A DNA stretch of 38,999 nt, taken from NCBI RefSeq assembly GCF_002723975.1, contig NZ_BEWO01000021.1, positions 1 to 38,999 of the forward strand, read 5' to 3'. This stretch comes from Gluconobacter japonicus. GTDB lineage: Bacteria; Pseudomonadota; Alphaproteobacteria; Acetobacterales; Acetobacteraceae. The number at the start of each line of letters is the position of its first letter. Positions within the stretch are counted from its first letter, which is position 1. This document shows positions 9,113 through 17,052 of this stretch, one piece after another. Under the pieces are notes generated by a model. That model ran no database searches. It was not told the DNA's origin and was given only the letters and a program-made list of their open reading frames with translations. The position numbers were made by a program, and so were the translations under genes.

Positions 9113-9868
9113 ATGTCCCTGACTGTTCTCGTCACCGGCGCCACCGCAGGCTTCGGACACGCCATCGCCACCCGCCTGGTACGAGATGGCCACCGTGTCA
9201 TTGCCACAGGACGACGCGCCGAGCGGCTTGAAACGCTTCACAAGGAACTGGGAGACGCTCTGCTGCCATTTCCGCTCGACATGACCGACAAGGAAGCGCT
9301 GCGCGCATTGCCAGAAAGTCTGCCTGAAGGTTGGCAGATCGTAGATGTTCTCGTGAACAATGCTGGCCTCGCCCTCGGCATGGAACCTGCTCAGGAAGCC
9401 AAGGTGGAAAACTGGGAAACCATGATCGCCACCAATATTTCCGGGCTTATCGAAATTACCCACGCGCTTCTTCCCGGCATGGTGGAACGTAATTCAGGCT
9501 ATGTCCTGACACTGGGCAGCACTGCGGGAACCTATCCTTACACGGGCGGTAACGTCTATGGCGCCACGAAAGCCTTCGTCCGCCAGTTCAGCCAGAATCT
9601 CCGCACGGATCTTCTCGGCAAACGCATTCGCGTCACGGATATTGAACCCGGCCTGTGCGGCGGCAGCGAATTTAGCAATGTCCGCCTGAAGGACGACGGA
9701 AAAGCCGCCGCCGTCTATAAAGACACGACGCCTTTGACACCCGAAGATATTGCCGAAACCGTCTCCTGGCTGATCGGTTTGCCTTGGCACATGAACGTCA
9801 ACACAATGGAAATTATGCCTGTCTGTCAGGCTTCGGGTGGACTGGCGGTGAACCGACATGTCGGCTGA
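9113..9868 (+). CDS. ydfG: NADP-dependent SDR, YdfG-like 3-hydroxy acid dehydrogenase
   Basis: Short-chain dehydrogenase closely resembling E. coli YdfG, which oxidises L-allo-threonine, L-serine and other 3-hydroxy acids and reduces malonic semialdehyde with NADP(H). The 251-residue protein has the TGATAGFG cofactor loop, followed by a GRR segment expected to select NADP. It also has NNAGLALGMEPA, a catalytic Ser in LGSTAG, and YGATK with the Tyr and Lys. The block DIEPGLCGGSEFSNVR is characteristic of the YdfG branch. The ATG at 9113 follows ATGGAGGT by a few bases, giving a strong start. The 3' end overlaps the polyphosphate kinase gene by 11 nt, so the two are co-transcribed. Physiological substrate in this organism is inferred from similarity only. 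Confidence 0.9.
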   Translation: MSLTVLVTGATAGFGHAIATRLVRDGHRVIATGRRAERLETLHKELGDALLPFPLDMTDKEALRALPESLPEGWQIVDVLVNNAGLALGMEPAQEAKVENWETMIATNISGLIEITHALLPGMVERNSGYVLTLGSTAGTYPYTGGNVYGATKAFVRQFSQNLRTDLLGKRIRVTDIEPGLCGGSEFSNVRLKDDGKAAAVYKDTTPLTPEDIAETVSWLIGLPWHMNVNTMEIMPVCQASGGLAVNRHVG

Positions 9869-10736
9869 AAGTGGTATTCCATCCCGTCTGAAAATCACGG
9901 ACGGTAGCAAATTTCATCTCTCTGACTTCAAAACCGACGACCGGGTCGGGCATGACAAGAAGAGCGCGCATACCCGCATCCGGGACTGTGTGGATCGGAT
10001 GACCATTTTGCAGGGGCGGCTTGCCGCCCATGGCTCTCACGGCATTCTGGTTGTACTGCAAGGCATGGATACGGCTGGCAAAGACGGCGCAATTCGCCAT
10101 GCCTTTTCGGGCCTGAACCCTCAGGGCTTTCATCTCACGTCCTTCAAGACGCCAGCCGGTCCTGCGGAAAAACGGGACGATCTGTGGCGTGTCCACCTGA
10201 TGGCCCCCGCACGCGGTGAAATTGCTGTCTTCAATCGCAGCCACTACGAAGACGTTCTGATTGCCCGCGTTCATCCCGATTTCGTCAGAGCCCGTGGGCT
10301 TGACCCGGATACTCCCGGCTTCTGGGATAAAAGGCTGTCCGATATCCGACATTTCGAGAGTTACCTGACGCACCAGAATATCGTTGTTCTGAAGCTGTTT
10401 CTCCACATCTCGGCAGACGAACAAAAGAAACGTATTCTCAAACGCCTGACACATCCCGAAAAGCGTTGGAAATTCTCGCCTTCCGATCTTGCTGAACGTG
10501 AGAAATGGCCGGACTACACACAAGCCTACGAAGCCGCCATTCAAGCCACGGCAACACCCGAAGCCCCATGGCATATCATTCCTGCAGATCATAAATGGGC
10601 TGCCAGACTCATGGTCGCGGAGGCTTTGCTAGAGGTCCTTGAAGGGCTGCATCTCAAAGTCCCGGAAGAAAAACTCTCCGATGCGTTACGAACTGCACGC
10701 GACACGCTCCTTGCAGAAGACTCCAAGAAGCCCTGA
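9858..10736 (+). CDS. PPK2-family polyphosphate kinase
   Basis: Polyphosphate:nucleotide phosphotransferase of the PPK2 family, which moves phosphate between inorganic polyphosphate and nucleotides in the cytosol. The 292-residue protein has one PPK2 domain with a Walker A-like GMDTAGKDG at residues 69-77, a Walker B-like FNRSHYEDV at 125-133, and a lid region with PEKRWKF and the EREKWPDY segment. This layout resembles the class III group, whose members can phosphorylate AMP or ADP, but class assignment by eye is uncertain. The ATG lies inside the end of ydfG in another frame, so translation is probably coupled. A strong terminator follows directly. Confidence 0.92.
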   Translation: MSAESGIPSRLKITDGSKFHLSDFKTDDRVGHDKKSAHTRIRDCVDRMTILQGRLAAHGSHGILVVLQGMDTAGKDGAIRHAFSGLNPQGFHLTSFKTPAGPAEKRDDLWRVHLMAPARGEIAVFNRSHYEDVLIARVHPDFVRARGLDPDTPGFWDKRLSDIRHFESYLTHQNIVVLKLFLHISADEQKKRILKRLTHPEKRWKFSPSDLAEREKWPDYTQAYEAAIQATATPEAPWHIIPADHKWAARLMVAEALLEVLEGLHLKVPEEKLSDALRTARDTLLAEDSKKP

Positions 10737-10740
10737 AAAG

Positions 10741-10776
10741 AAAAAGCCCCGCCGAAATCATCCGGCGGGGCTTTTT
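10741..10776. terminator. Bidirectional intrinsic terminator after the PPK2 gene
   Basis: A 14-bp perfect stem (10741-10754 with 10763-10776) has the core GCCCCGCCG/CGGCGGGGC flanked by A5 and T5, around an 8-nt loop. It lies between convergent stops at 10736 and 10799 and should terminate both genes. Confidence 0.9.
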
Positions 10777-10798
10777 CAGTTTGGTCTGGTCGTCAGAA

Positions 10799-12613
10799 TC
10801 AGGAACGACGCTTGCGGCTCGTGCCTTCACCGGTTGGACCGCCAGCCTTCGAGCGGCTGAAACCAGAGCCGCCACGGCCCTTGTATCCACCGCCGCCGCC
10901 GGAGCGCGGACCACCCTTGAAGCCACCGCCGCCACCGGGACGACCAAAGCGCTTGCCTTCACCTGGATTACGGCCACGCGCACCGTAACCGCCGCCAGCA
11001 GGCTCAGCAGATGGCTCGATCGTCACTTCATCAGGCTCGGCACCAGCAACACAGGACTTGAAGCGCTCGACGCTCTCATCCGTAATCTGGAAGTAGGTCT
11101 GATCCTGCTCAATGCGGATGCTGCCAATGTCGCGCTTCTGGACATTGCCAAGACGGCAGATCAGCGGGATCAGCCACTTCGGATCGGCACGCTCGGTACG
11201 GCCAACGCCCATCTTGAACCACTGACCGGACACAACGCGCTCTTCACGTGGAGCACGTTCCCCACGCTCGCCGCGTTCACCACGGCTGCTCGGAGCGTCA
11301 ACAGACATCGGACGGATCTGCTCGACCTGCGGAAGGCGGGCACGATACATTTCCACCAGAGCCGCTGCGAGTTTCTTGGCGTCATAGGTTTCGGCCAGCT
11401 TCAGAACCAGCTCATCCGTCGTCTCTTCCGAGGCGTTGGCAAGAATTGGATCTTCGAGCAGACGCTGTGTGTCCTGGGCGGCAATCGCCGCAGCCGTCGG
11501 AACGGCTTCCCACTCAGCATTCACGCGAGCCATGGCCAGCAGACGCTCAGCGCGACGGCGCTGGTTCATCGGCACCATAAGAACGCTGGTGCCCTTACGA
11601 CCTGCACGCCCCGTACGGCCGGAACGGTGCAGCAGCGTTTCAGACGCCGTCGGGATGCTGGCATGAATGACAAGATTCAGCGCCGGAACGTCAATGCCAC
11701 GGGCTGCAACGTCAGTCGCAACACAGACACGAGCCTGACCGGACCGCAGGCTCTCGATCGCGCGACTACGCTCGTTCTGCCCCATCTCACCGGAAATTGC
11801 GACGGAGGCGAACCCACGCTCCAGAAGAGCGGCCTGCACCTGACCAACCATCATACGGGTGTTGCAGAACACCATGGCCGTCGGGCTCTCGTAGAAACGC
11901 AGAACGTTCACGAGGGAACGCTCGATTTCCTGCGGGGCCGTTACGACGCAACGATAGGTAATGTCAGAATGCTGCTTGGCGCCGGAAACCGTATCGATGC
12001 GCTTGGCATCTTTCTGGAAGCGCTTGGCCAGAGAGGCAATTTCACGGGCAATCGTAGCGGAGAACAACAGCGTGCGGCGTTCGGCCGGAGACGCATCCAG
12101 AAGCTGTTCCAGCTCGTCACGGAAGCCCATATCCAGCATTTCGTCAGCTTCATCGAGCACGACGCAACGCAGACCGGACAGGTCAAGAGAACCACGGGAC
12201 TGATGATCACACAGGCGGCCCGGCGTCCCAACGACGATATGGGCGCCACGGTTGAGATCGCGGGCTTCACGGCGGGCATCCGTGCCACCAATGCAGCTCG
12301 CAATGCGGGCACCGGTCTCGGCATAGAGCCATTCAAGTTCGGACTGGACCTGAAGGGCCAGTTCACGCGTCGGGGCAATAACCAGAGCCATTGGCTGCGG
12401 CGACGGCGGGAGGCGATCAGCCTCACCCAGCAGCGTCGGCGCGATGGCCAGACCAAAGGCTACGGTCTTGCCTGAGCCCGTTTGGGCGGAAACCAGAAGA
12501 TCACGATCCTCCAGCCCTGGCTGCAGAACGGCTTCCTGAACGGGAGTTGGCTGTTCGTAGCCGCGCGCCGCCAGGGCGCGCCCAAGGGCAGGATGAGTAT
12601 CGGGGAAAGGCAT
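10799..12613 (-). CDS. DEAD-box RNA helicase (DeaD/CsdA-like)
   Basis: ATP-dependent RNA helicase of the DEAD-box family, expected to act on structured RNA in ribosome assembly or RNA decay, particularly in the cold. The core motifs are the Q-motif region YEQPTPVQEAV, motif I AQTGSGKT (residues 43-50), motif II DEAD (155-158), SAT (FSATIARE), and HRSGRTGRAGRKG in domain 2. A DbpA/CsdA-type RNA-binding domain follows (WFKMGVGRTERADPKWLIPLICRLG). The C-terminal tail is rich in Gly, Arg and Lys, and an earlier linker contains RGERGERGER. The ATG at 12613 gives MPFPDTHPALGRAL, but no good ribosome site precedes it. The frame remains open to 12694, so an upstream start is possible. It lies downstream of the methyltransferase-like gene on the same strand. 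Confidence 0.93.
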   Translation of the reverse strand: MPFPDTHPALGRALAARGYEQPTPVQEAVLQPGLEDRDLLVSAQTGSGKTVAFGLAIAPTLLGEADRLPPSPQPMALVIAPTRELALQVQSELEWLYAETGARIASCIGGTDARREARDLNRGAHIVVGTPGRLCDHQSRGSLDLSGLRCVVLDEADEMLDMGFRDELEQLLDASPAERRTLLFSATIAREIASLAKRFQKDAKRIDTVSGAKQHSDITYRCVVTAPQEIERSLVNVLRFYESPTAMVFCNTRMMVGQVQAALLERGFASVAISGEMGQNERSRAIESLRSGQARVCVATDVAARGIDVPALNLVIHASIPTASETLLHRSGRTGRAGRKGTSVLMVPMNQRRRAERLLAMARVNAEWEAVPTAAAIAAQDTQRLLEDPILANASEETTDELVLKLAETYDAKKLAAALVEMYRARLPQVEQIRPMSVDAPSSRGERGERGERAPREERVVSGQWFKMGVGRTERADPKWLIPLICRLGNVQKRDIGSIRIEQDQTYFQITDESVERFKSCVAGAEPDEVTIEPSAEPAGGGYGARGRNPGEGKRFGRPGGGGGFKGGPRSGGGGGYKGRGGSGFSRSKAGGPTGEGTSRKRRS

Positions 12614-12737
12614 ATTTGATGAACACTCGGCAAACGTCACGCCGACGGCAAAAAGCGGCGGCTGGGATGCCGCTGCATAAAGACTTCTGTCCACAAATGC
12701 CAGAAGTAACGCATGTCAACCTGCGAATCAGTCAGAT

Positions 12738-13388
12738 TCAGGCTCTCGGCTTGCGTCCAACAACGGCCCGGACCGTATCCCGCCACGCAGTCAGATCCTC
12801 CGGCGGAACCACTTCGCCCGTGTCCAGCTCGGCAAAACCGGCGCGGGAAAGCAGGATGCTGACAAGACGTGCGCGATCTTCCGGCTCCAGCGCCTGCCAC
12901 ATGGCGACAGCCTTCTGCTGATGAAACTGGTCCGAGAACGTGACGATCAGAGGGGCCCCTTCCTTCAGAACGCGCAGTGCTTCCGCCAGAACAGTCAAAG
13001 GCTGGGTCAGGTAGGCGATACCATCACACAGCGTAATGACATCCAGACTGTCATCCTCAAAAGGTAGAATGGGATCCGCATTCAGATCCTGCACGATACG
13101 CGTTTTCAAAACAGGATTCGTATCCAGAGCCGCTTTTGAGGCGCCAAGCCCGATCACATCCTGAAAATGGGCCTCCTCAGGGTAATGGCTGAGAGAGCCC
13201 GCCATCAGATCCAGAACTGCCCCACCAACAGGAAGAGACGTCTGATAAAGGGCCGTCACAGCCGTGCGTGCCCCCATATCCATCAGCGAATCCGGGAGAC
13301 GCTGCGCATAGAAGATCGTATCGGGCTCATTATTGACGCGCGTGAACGCCGCTTCATGAAACCCATCAACTTTTTCTGTGCTGCTCAT
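12738..13388 (-). CDS. Methyltransferase-like protein with unusual SAM loop
   Basis: Predicted class I SAM-dependent methyltransferase fold, 216 residues, substrate unknown. The normal motif I (DLGCGTG-like) is replaced by VLDLMAGSLSHYPEE. The later strands are recognisable: VIGLGAS, VQDLNADPILPFEDDSLDVITLCDGIAYLTQP (motifs II-IV region), EALRVLKEGAPLIVTFSDQF (motif V/VI region), and HQQKAVAMWQALEPEDRARL. I recall this combination from a conserved family in plants, cyanobacteria and proteobacteria, but without an assigned function. The ATG at 13388 follows AGGAGGAGAT at good spacing. It diverges from dapF and precedes the RNA helicase gene by 124 bases, so co-transcription is plausible. It has no signal peptide or membrane segment. 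Confidence 0.75.
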   Translation of the reverse strand: MSSTEKVDGFHEAAFTRVNNEPDTIFYAQRLPDSLMDMGARTAVTALYQTSLPVGGAVLDLMAGSLSHYPEEAHFQDVIGLGASKAALDTNPVLKTRIVQDLNADPILPFEDDSLDVITLCDGIAYLTQPLTVLAEALRVLKEGAPLIVTFSDQFHQQKAVAMWQALEPEDRARLVSILLSRAGFAELDTGEVVPPEDLTAWRDTVRAVVGRKPRA

Positions 13389-13474
13389 GATCCATCTCCT
13401 CCTGACTGGCCTGTGGAGATGAGGGTATGTTCCTCGTGCGTCAACCCGCAGGATGCTCTATGAGAGGCCCCACC

Positions 13475-14248
13475 ATGACCCTTTCCTTCACCAAGATGCA
13501 CGGCCTGGGCAATGATTTCATCATCATTGACGGCCGCGAAACTGCCCCGGCCCTCAATACTGAGATCATCCAGAAGCTCTGCGATCGGCGGTTCGGCGTT
13601 GGCTGCGACCAGCTTGTCGTCCTCTCCCCTCCGACGGCAGAGGGCGCAGACGTTCTGGTGCGCTTCTTCAACGCTGACGGCTCGGAATCCGGTGCGTGCG
13701 GCAATGCATCACGGTGTGTGTCTGTCTTCGTAGGCGGAAATCCAACGCTTCAGACGAGTGCTGGTCTTCTGCCAACGTCCCAGGACGGCGATCTGATTAC
13801 GGTGAACATGGGCCAGCCGCGCTTTGACTGGCAGGATATTCCTCTCGCCCGCGAGTGCGACACCCTGCATCTCCCGCTTCACGATGCCGCCGCCTGTTCC
13901 ATGGGGAACCCGCATGCGACCGTCTTTGGAGACGTCTCCCGTGCGGAAGACCTCGGACCTTCGCTTGAAAACTCCCCCCTCTTCCCACAGCGCGCCAATA
14001 TCGGCTTTGCAGACATCATCACACCAACCCATATGCGTCTGCGCGTCTGGGAGCGCGGCGCGGGCCTGACGCTGGCCTGCGGCTCGGGAGCCTGCGCGGC
14101 GGTCGTCAATGCCGTGCGTCGTGGTCTGGCGGAGCGCACCTGTGTCGTCACCATGGATGGTGGGGACCTATGCATCACATGGCACGACAACGGCGACGTT
14201 CTCATGACCGGCCCCGCCACAACAGTCTTTCACGGCGAACTGCCGTGA
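13475..14248 (+). CDS. dapF: Diaminopimelate epimerase
   Basis: Converts LL- to meso-diaminopimelate in the lysine and peptidoglycan pathway, in the cytosol, without a cofactor. The 257-residue protein begins LSFTKMHGLGNDF, the family signature. It carries the two catalytic cysteines in SGACGNASRCV (Cys75) and LACGSGACAA (Cys202), plus the GNPHATVF segment. The ATG at 13475 follows GAGAGG. The frame extends upstream to 13427, but that stretch is not conserved. It is the first gene of dapF-mtaB-ftsY, an order I know from other Alphaproteobacteria. Its stop overlaps a possible GTG start of mtaB, so the two are translationally close. Confidence 0.97.
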   Translation: MTLSFTKMHGLGNDFIIIDGRETAPALNTEIIQKLCDRRFGVGCDQLVVLSPPTAEGADVLVRFFNADGSESGACGNASRCVSVFVGGNPTLQTSAGLLPTSQDGDLITVNMGQPRFDWQDIPLARECDTLHLPLHDAAACSMGNPHATVFGDVSRAEDLGPSLENSPLFPQRANIGFADIITPTHMRLRVWERGAGLTLACGSGACAAVVNAVRRGLAERTCVVTMDGGDLCITWHDNGDVLMTGPATTVFHGELP

Positions 14249-14250
14249 GC

Positions 14251-15462
14251 ATGCCGTCTGTCCTGACGTTCGGCTGCCGTCTCAACGCGCATGAAAGCGA
14301 CGGCATGGCCCACCATGCCCGTGGGCAGGAAGACACGATCATCGTGAATACCTGCGCCGTGACGACAACGGCCGAGCGTCAGGCCAGACAGGCCATCCGC
14401 CGGGCACACCGCGAACGCCCCGAGGCAAAAATCGTGGTCACGGGGTGTGCCTCTGAAATTGATGCAAAACGATGGATGGACTTACCCGGCGTCATCCGCG
14501 TAGTGCCCAATGCCGACAAACTCAAACCCGCGACATGGGGGGATAAGCGGTCTGATCTACCGCCCTCCCGTCATGCCCGGGCACTTCTTCAGGTGCAGCA
14601 GGGCTGCGATCATCGCTGTACGTTCTGCATCATCCCCTATGGGCGCGGGGACTCTCGCTCCACGCCAACCGCGGAAGCCATCGCCCGTGCACGCGCCCTG
14701 ACAGAGAATGGACACCGTGAAATTGTCCTGACAGGCGTGGACATCGCTTCATGGCAAGGCGATAGCGGCGAAGGTCTGGGACAAATGTGCCGGACACTCC
14801 TGAAAGCCGTACCCGAAATCGAGCGCCTGCGCTTGTCCTCGATCGATCCAGTGATTCTTGACCCTGAAACGGGTGACCAAGATCTCTGGTGGCTGCTGGA
14901 AAACGAACCGCGTCTTATGCCACATCTGCATCTGTCCTTGCAGGCTGGTTCCGACCTGATTCTCAAGCGAATGAAGCGTCGCCATGATACGACGCGCGTC
15001 GCCGCTATGCTTCGCCATGCACGCGTCCTCCGTCCGGATATTGGCATCGGAGCAGATCTGATCGCCGGGTTCCCGACAGAGACAGATATTCTCTTTGAGG
15101 AAACGCTCTCTTTCATCGAAGAGCAGGCCATCCCTTTCCTGCATGTCTTCCCCTACAGCGAACGTCCCGGCACCCCTGCCGCACGCATGCCCGCCGTCCC
15201 GAATGGAGAACGTCAGGCCCGTGCGGCCCGTCTTCGGGAAGCCGGAGACACCAACCGGGATGCCTTCCTCGCCCGGTTTATCGGTCGGACCCTGGATGTT
15301 CTGATCGAAACCCCGAACCGTGGACATTCGGCTGAATTTGCGCCTGTCCGTCTGGCAGATGATCTCCCGACTTTCCTTCGTGGAAGCATCCTTCCAATCG
15401 AAATCCATACCCTGTCAGACGGGCAACTTCTTGGACATTGGAAGATTTCTGAAGATCGGTGA
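14251..15462 (+). CDS. mtaB: tRNA t6A37 methylthiotransferase MtaB
   Basis: Radical-SAM enzyme that adds a methylthio group to N6-threonylcarbamoyladenosine at position 37 of ANN-decoding tRNAs. The 403-residue protein has the N-terminal methylthiotransferase domain with three cluster cysteines (FGCRLN Cys9, NTCAV Cys35, TGCASE Cys66). The radical-SAM motif is CDHRCTFC (Cys119, 123, 126), and HLHLSLQAGSD and GFPTET follow. The short N-terminus and the GCRLNAHESD block fit the MtaB branch better than MiaB or RimO. The C-terminal part is shortened and should correspond to the TRAM region. I used the ATG at 14251; a GTG at 14245 that overlaps the dapF stop is equally possible, and neither has a good ribosome site. 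Confidence 0.9.
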   Translation: MPSVLTFGCRLNAHESDGMAHHARGQEDTIIVNTCAVTTTAERQARQAIRRAHRERPEAKIVVTGCASEIDAKRWMDLPGVIRVVPNADKLKPATWGDKRSDLPPSRHARALLQVQQGCDHRCTFCIIPYGRGDSRSTPTAEAIARARALTENGHREIVLTGVDIASWQGDSGEGLGQMCRTLLKAVPEIERLRLSSIDPVILDPETGDQDLWWLLENEPRLMPHLHLSLQAGSDLILKRMKRRHDTTRVAAMLRHARVLRPDIGIGADLIAGFPTETDILFEETLSFIEEQAIPFLHVFPYSERPGTPAARMPAVPNGERQARAARLREAGDTNRDAFLARFIGRTLDVLIETPNRGHSAEFAPVRLADDLPTFLRGSILPIEIHTLSDGQLLGHWKISEDR

Positions 15463-15611
15463 TGAGCAACGGCCTTGCCGGGATGGGCAACACGCAAATC
15501 CTGCAAACAACCTTGGCAGCACATCGCTAAAAAGCCGAACACCCCTCAATAACCGCACGAAAACGCGGTTCAACACTTGACGTCCGGCCTGAGCTGTCCG
15601 AACTCCCGTTC

Positions 15612-16574
15612 ATGGCTGGATTTTTCTCACGACTCAAACAGGGTCTTTCGCGCTCGAGTTCACGTCTCGGTGCCGTGTTCACGCATCGCAAGCTGGATGA
15701 TGCTGCTCTTGAAGAACTCGAAGACGAACTGATCGCAGCGGATCTCGGCCCGGTTGTGGCAGAACGCGTCATCGAAAGCTTCCGCAGCTCACGTTTTGGC
15801 AAAGACGTCACGAGCGATGAAATCCGCGATGCGCTGGCGGAAGAGATCGCTCGTGTTCTGGAGCCTGTAGCTGTTCCGTTTGAGCCCGATCCGAAGAAAA
15901 AGCCACACGTCGTCCTCGTCGTTGGCGTCAACGGCGTGGGGAAAACCACAACCATCGGGAAAATGGCGCGCCATTACAGCGACGAAGGCAAATCCGTTAT
16001 GCTGGTGGCGGGAGACACCTTCCGTGCGGCAGCCGTCGAGCAGCTTCAGGTCTGGGGACAGCGTTCCAGCGTGCCCGTCATCGCAGGCAAGCATGGCGCC
16101 GACGCCGCTGGTCTGGCCTATGACGGCATCAAACGTGCAACCGAAGACGGCAAAGACCTTCTCCTGATCGACACGGCTGGCCGCCTCCATAACAAGGGTG
16201 CCCTGATGGAGGAACTGGCCAAGATTATCCGTGTCATGCGGAAGTTTGACGAAACGGCGCCACACTCCGTTTTGCTGGTTCTGGATGCAACGACAGGCCA
16301 GAATGCCATCGAACAGGTTCGCGTGTTCCGGGAACTGGTGAATGTCACCGGACTGATCGTAACGAAGCTGGACGGCTCAGCGCGCGGCGGCATTGTCGTA
16401 GCTCTCGCAGAACAGTTCAAACTGCCCGTCCACATGGTCGGGGTCGGTGAGCAGGTTGAAGATCTGCGCCCCTTCTCGGCGCAGGATTATGCCCGTGGCC
16501 TGGTTGGCGGGGCTGCAGGCGATCTGGCGTCGCGACTTGTCGAGAGTCAGCCGGAGAGTGGCGAACACACCTAA
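15612..16574 (+). CDS. ftsY: Signal recognition particle receptor FtsY
   Basis: SRP receptor GTPase that receives ribosome-nascent chain complexes from Ffh/4.5S RNA at the inner membrane. The 320-residue product is a compact FtsY: a short basic, amphipathic N-terminus (MAGFFSRLKQGLSRSSSRLG) takes the place of the long acidic A domain of E. coli. The N domain starts near residue 28 and the G domain follows. G motifs are GVNGVGKTTT (105-114), DTFRAAAVEQL, DTAGRLHNK and TKLDGSARGG, and the C-terminal GVGEQVEDLRPF is also present. About 150 bases separate it from mtaB, leaving room for its own promoter, although I could not identify a convincing one. No strong Shine-Dalgarno precedes the ATG. Confidence 0.97.
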   Translation: MAGFFSRLKQGLSRSSSRLGAVFTHRKLDDAALEELEDELIAADLGPVVAERVIESFRSSRFGKDVTSDEIRDALAEEIARVLEPVAVPFEPDPKKKPHVVLVVGVNGVGKTTTIGKMARHYSDEGKSVMLVAGDTFRAAAVEQLQVWGQRSSVPVIAGKHGADAAGLAYDGIKRATEDGKDLLLIDTAGRLHNKGALMEELAKIIRVMRKFDETAPHSVLLVLDATTGQNAIEQVRVFRELVNVTGLIVTKLDGSARGGIVVALAEQFKLPVHMVGVGEQVEDLRPFSAQDYARGLVGGAAGDLASRLVESQPESGEHT

Positions 16575-16590
16575 GGCCCCGAAAGGCGTT

Positions 16591-17052
16591 TCAGGTTTTG
16601 TCCTTAGCCCCTGTATCAAGCCATTCGTCACGCAGGGCGGCGATCCTTTTTTCGATCGCCCTGCGCTCCCTGCGTGCGAAATCAGCATACCACAGCCTTG
16701 CCCCGATCGCCGAAGCTTCAGCAACCAGCCATGCAACCCCGACGGCCATCCAGTCCAAAATCAAGGTGATCGGCTGGGTAATCTGCTGAACACAGGTTTG
16801 CCAGTCGCCATGGGCCAACCACGCAGTCCTCAGCGGATGAACCATTACAGCCCCCAGATAGAACAGAACAATCATCATGCGCTGACGGTCAGCATCGGGA
16901 TCAACGAAATGCAGCACCACCAGCGGAAGCAGCAAAACACCACCGACCAGAAGACTACCGGGCACATAGGCCAGCAACAGGCCAAGAATCAGACCGTGCC
17001 ACCACTTGAAGGCCATCCTGCCTTCCCGCTCGCGCACTGCCGCCTCTTTCAT
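16591..17052 (-). CDS. Small membrane protein partnered with the pseudokinase
   Basis: I do not recognise this 153-residue protein as a characterised family. It has a hydrophobic hairpin at about residues 17-50, one more hydrophobic segment at about 58-76 and another at about 98-118, so three or four membrane spans. A charged C-terminal tail (ARRERRAIEKRIAALRDEW) is probably helical and cytosolic. Its ATG overlaps the stop of the pseudokinase gene by 4 nt (17049-17052), so the two proteins are translated from one message and may form a membrane complex. It converges on ftsY with only 16 bases between the stops, and no convincing terminator is visible there. Function is unknown. Confidence 0.8.
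   Translation of the reverse strand: MKEAAVREREGRMAFKWWHGLILGLLLAYVPGSLLVGGVLLLPLVVLHFVDPDADRQRMMIVLFYLGAVMVHPLRTAWLAHGDWQTCVQQITQPITLILDWMAVGVAWLVAEASAIGARLWYADFARRERRAIEKRIAALRDEWLDTGAKDKT

Noticed and set aside
10781-12475. Long plus-strand open frame opposite the RNA helicase
   Set aside because: Antisense to a conserved helicase whose motifs fill the region; its Thr/Ala-rich product is the mirror of helicase codons.
15462-15530. A 22-codon frame starting inside the mtaB stop (MSNGLAGMGNTQ...)
   Set aside because: No ribosome-binding site, very short, and no recognisable similarity; a chance frame in the mtaB-ftsY spacer is more likely.
15549-15570. AACCGC/GCGGTT hairpin before ftsY
   Set aside because: Six base pairs, no T-run and no regulatory context; not enough to call a terminator or attenuator.
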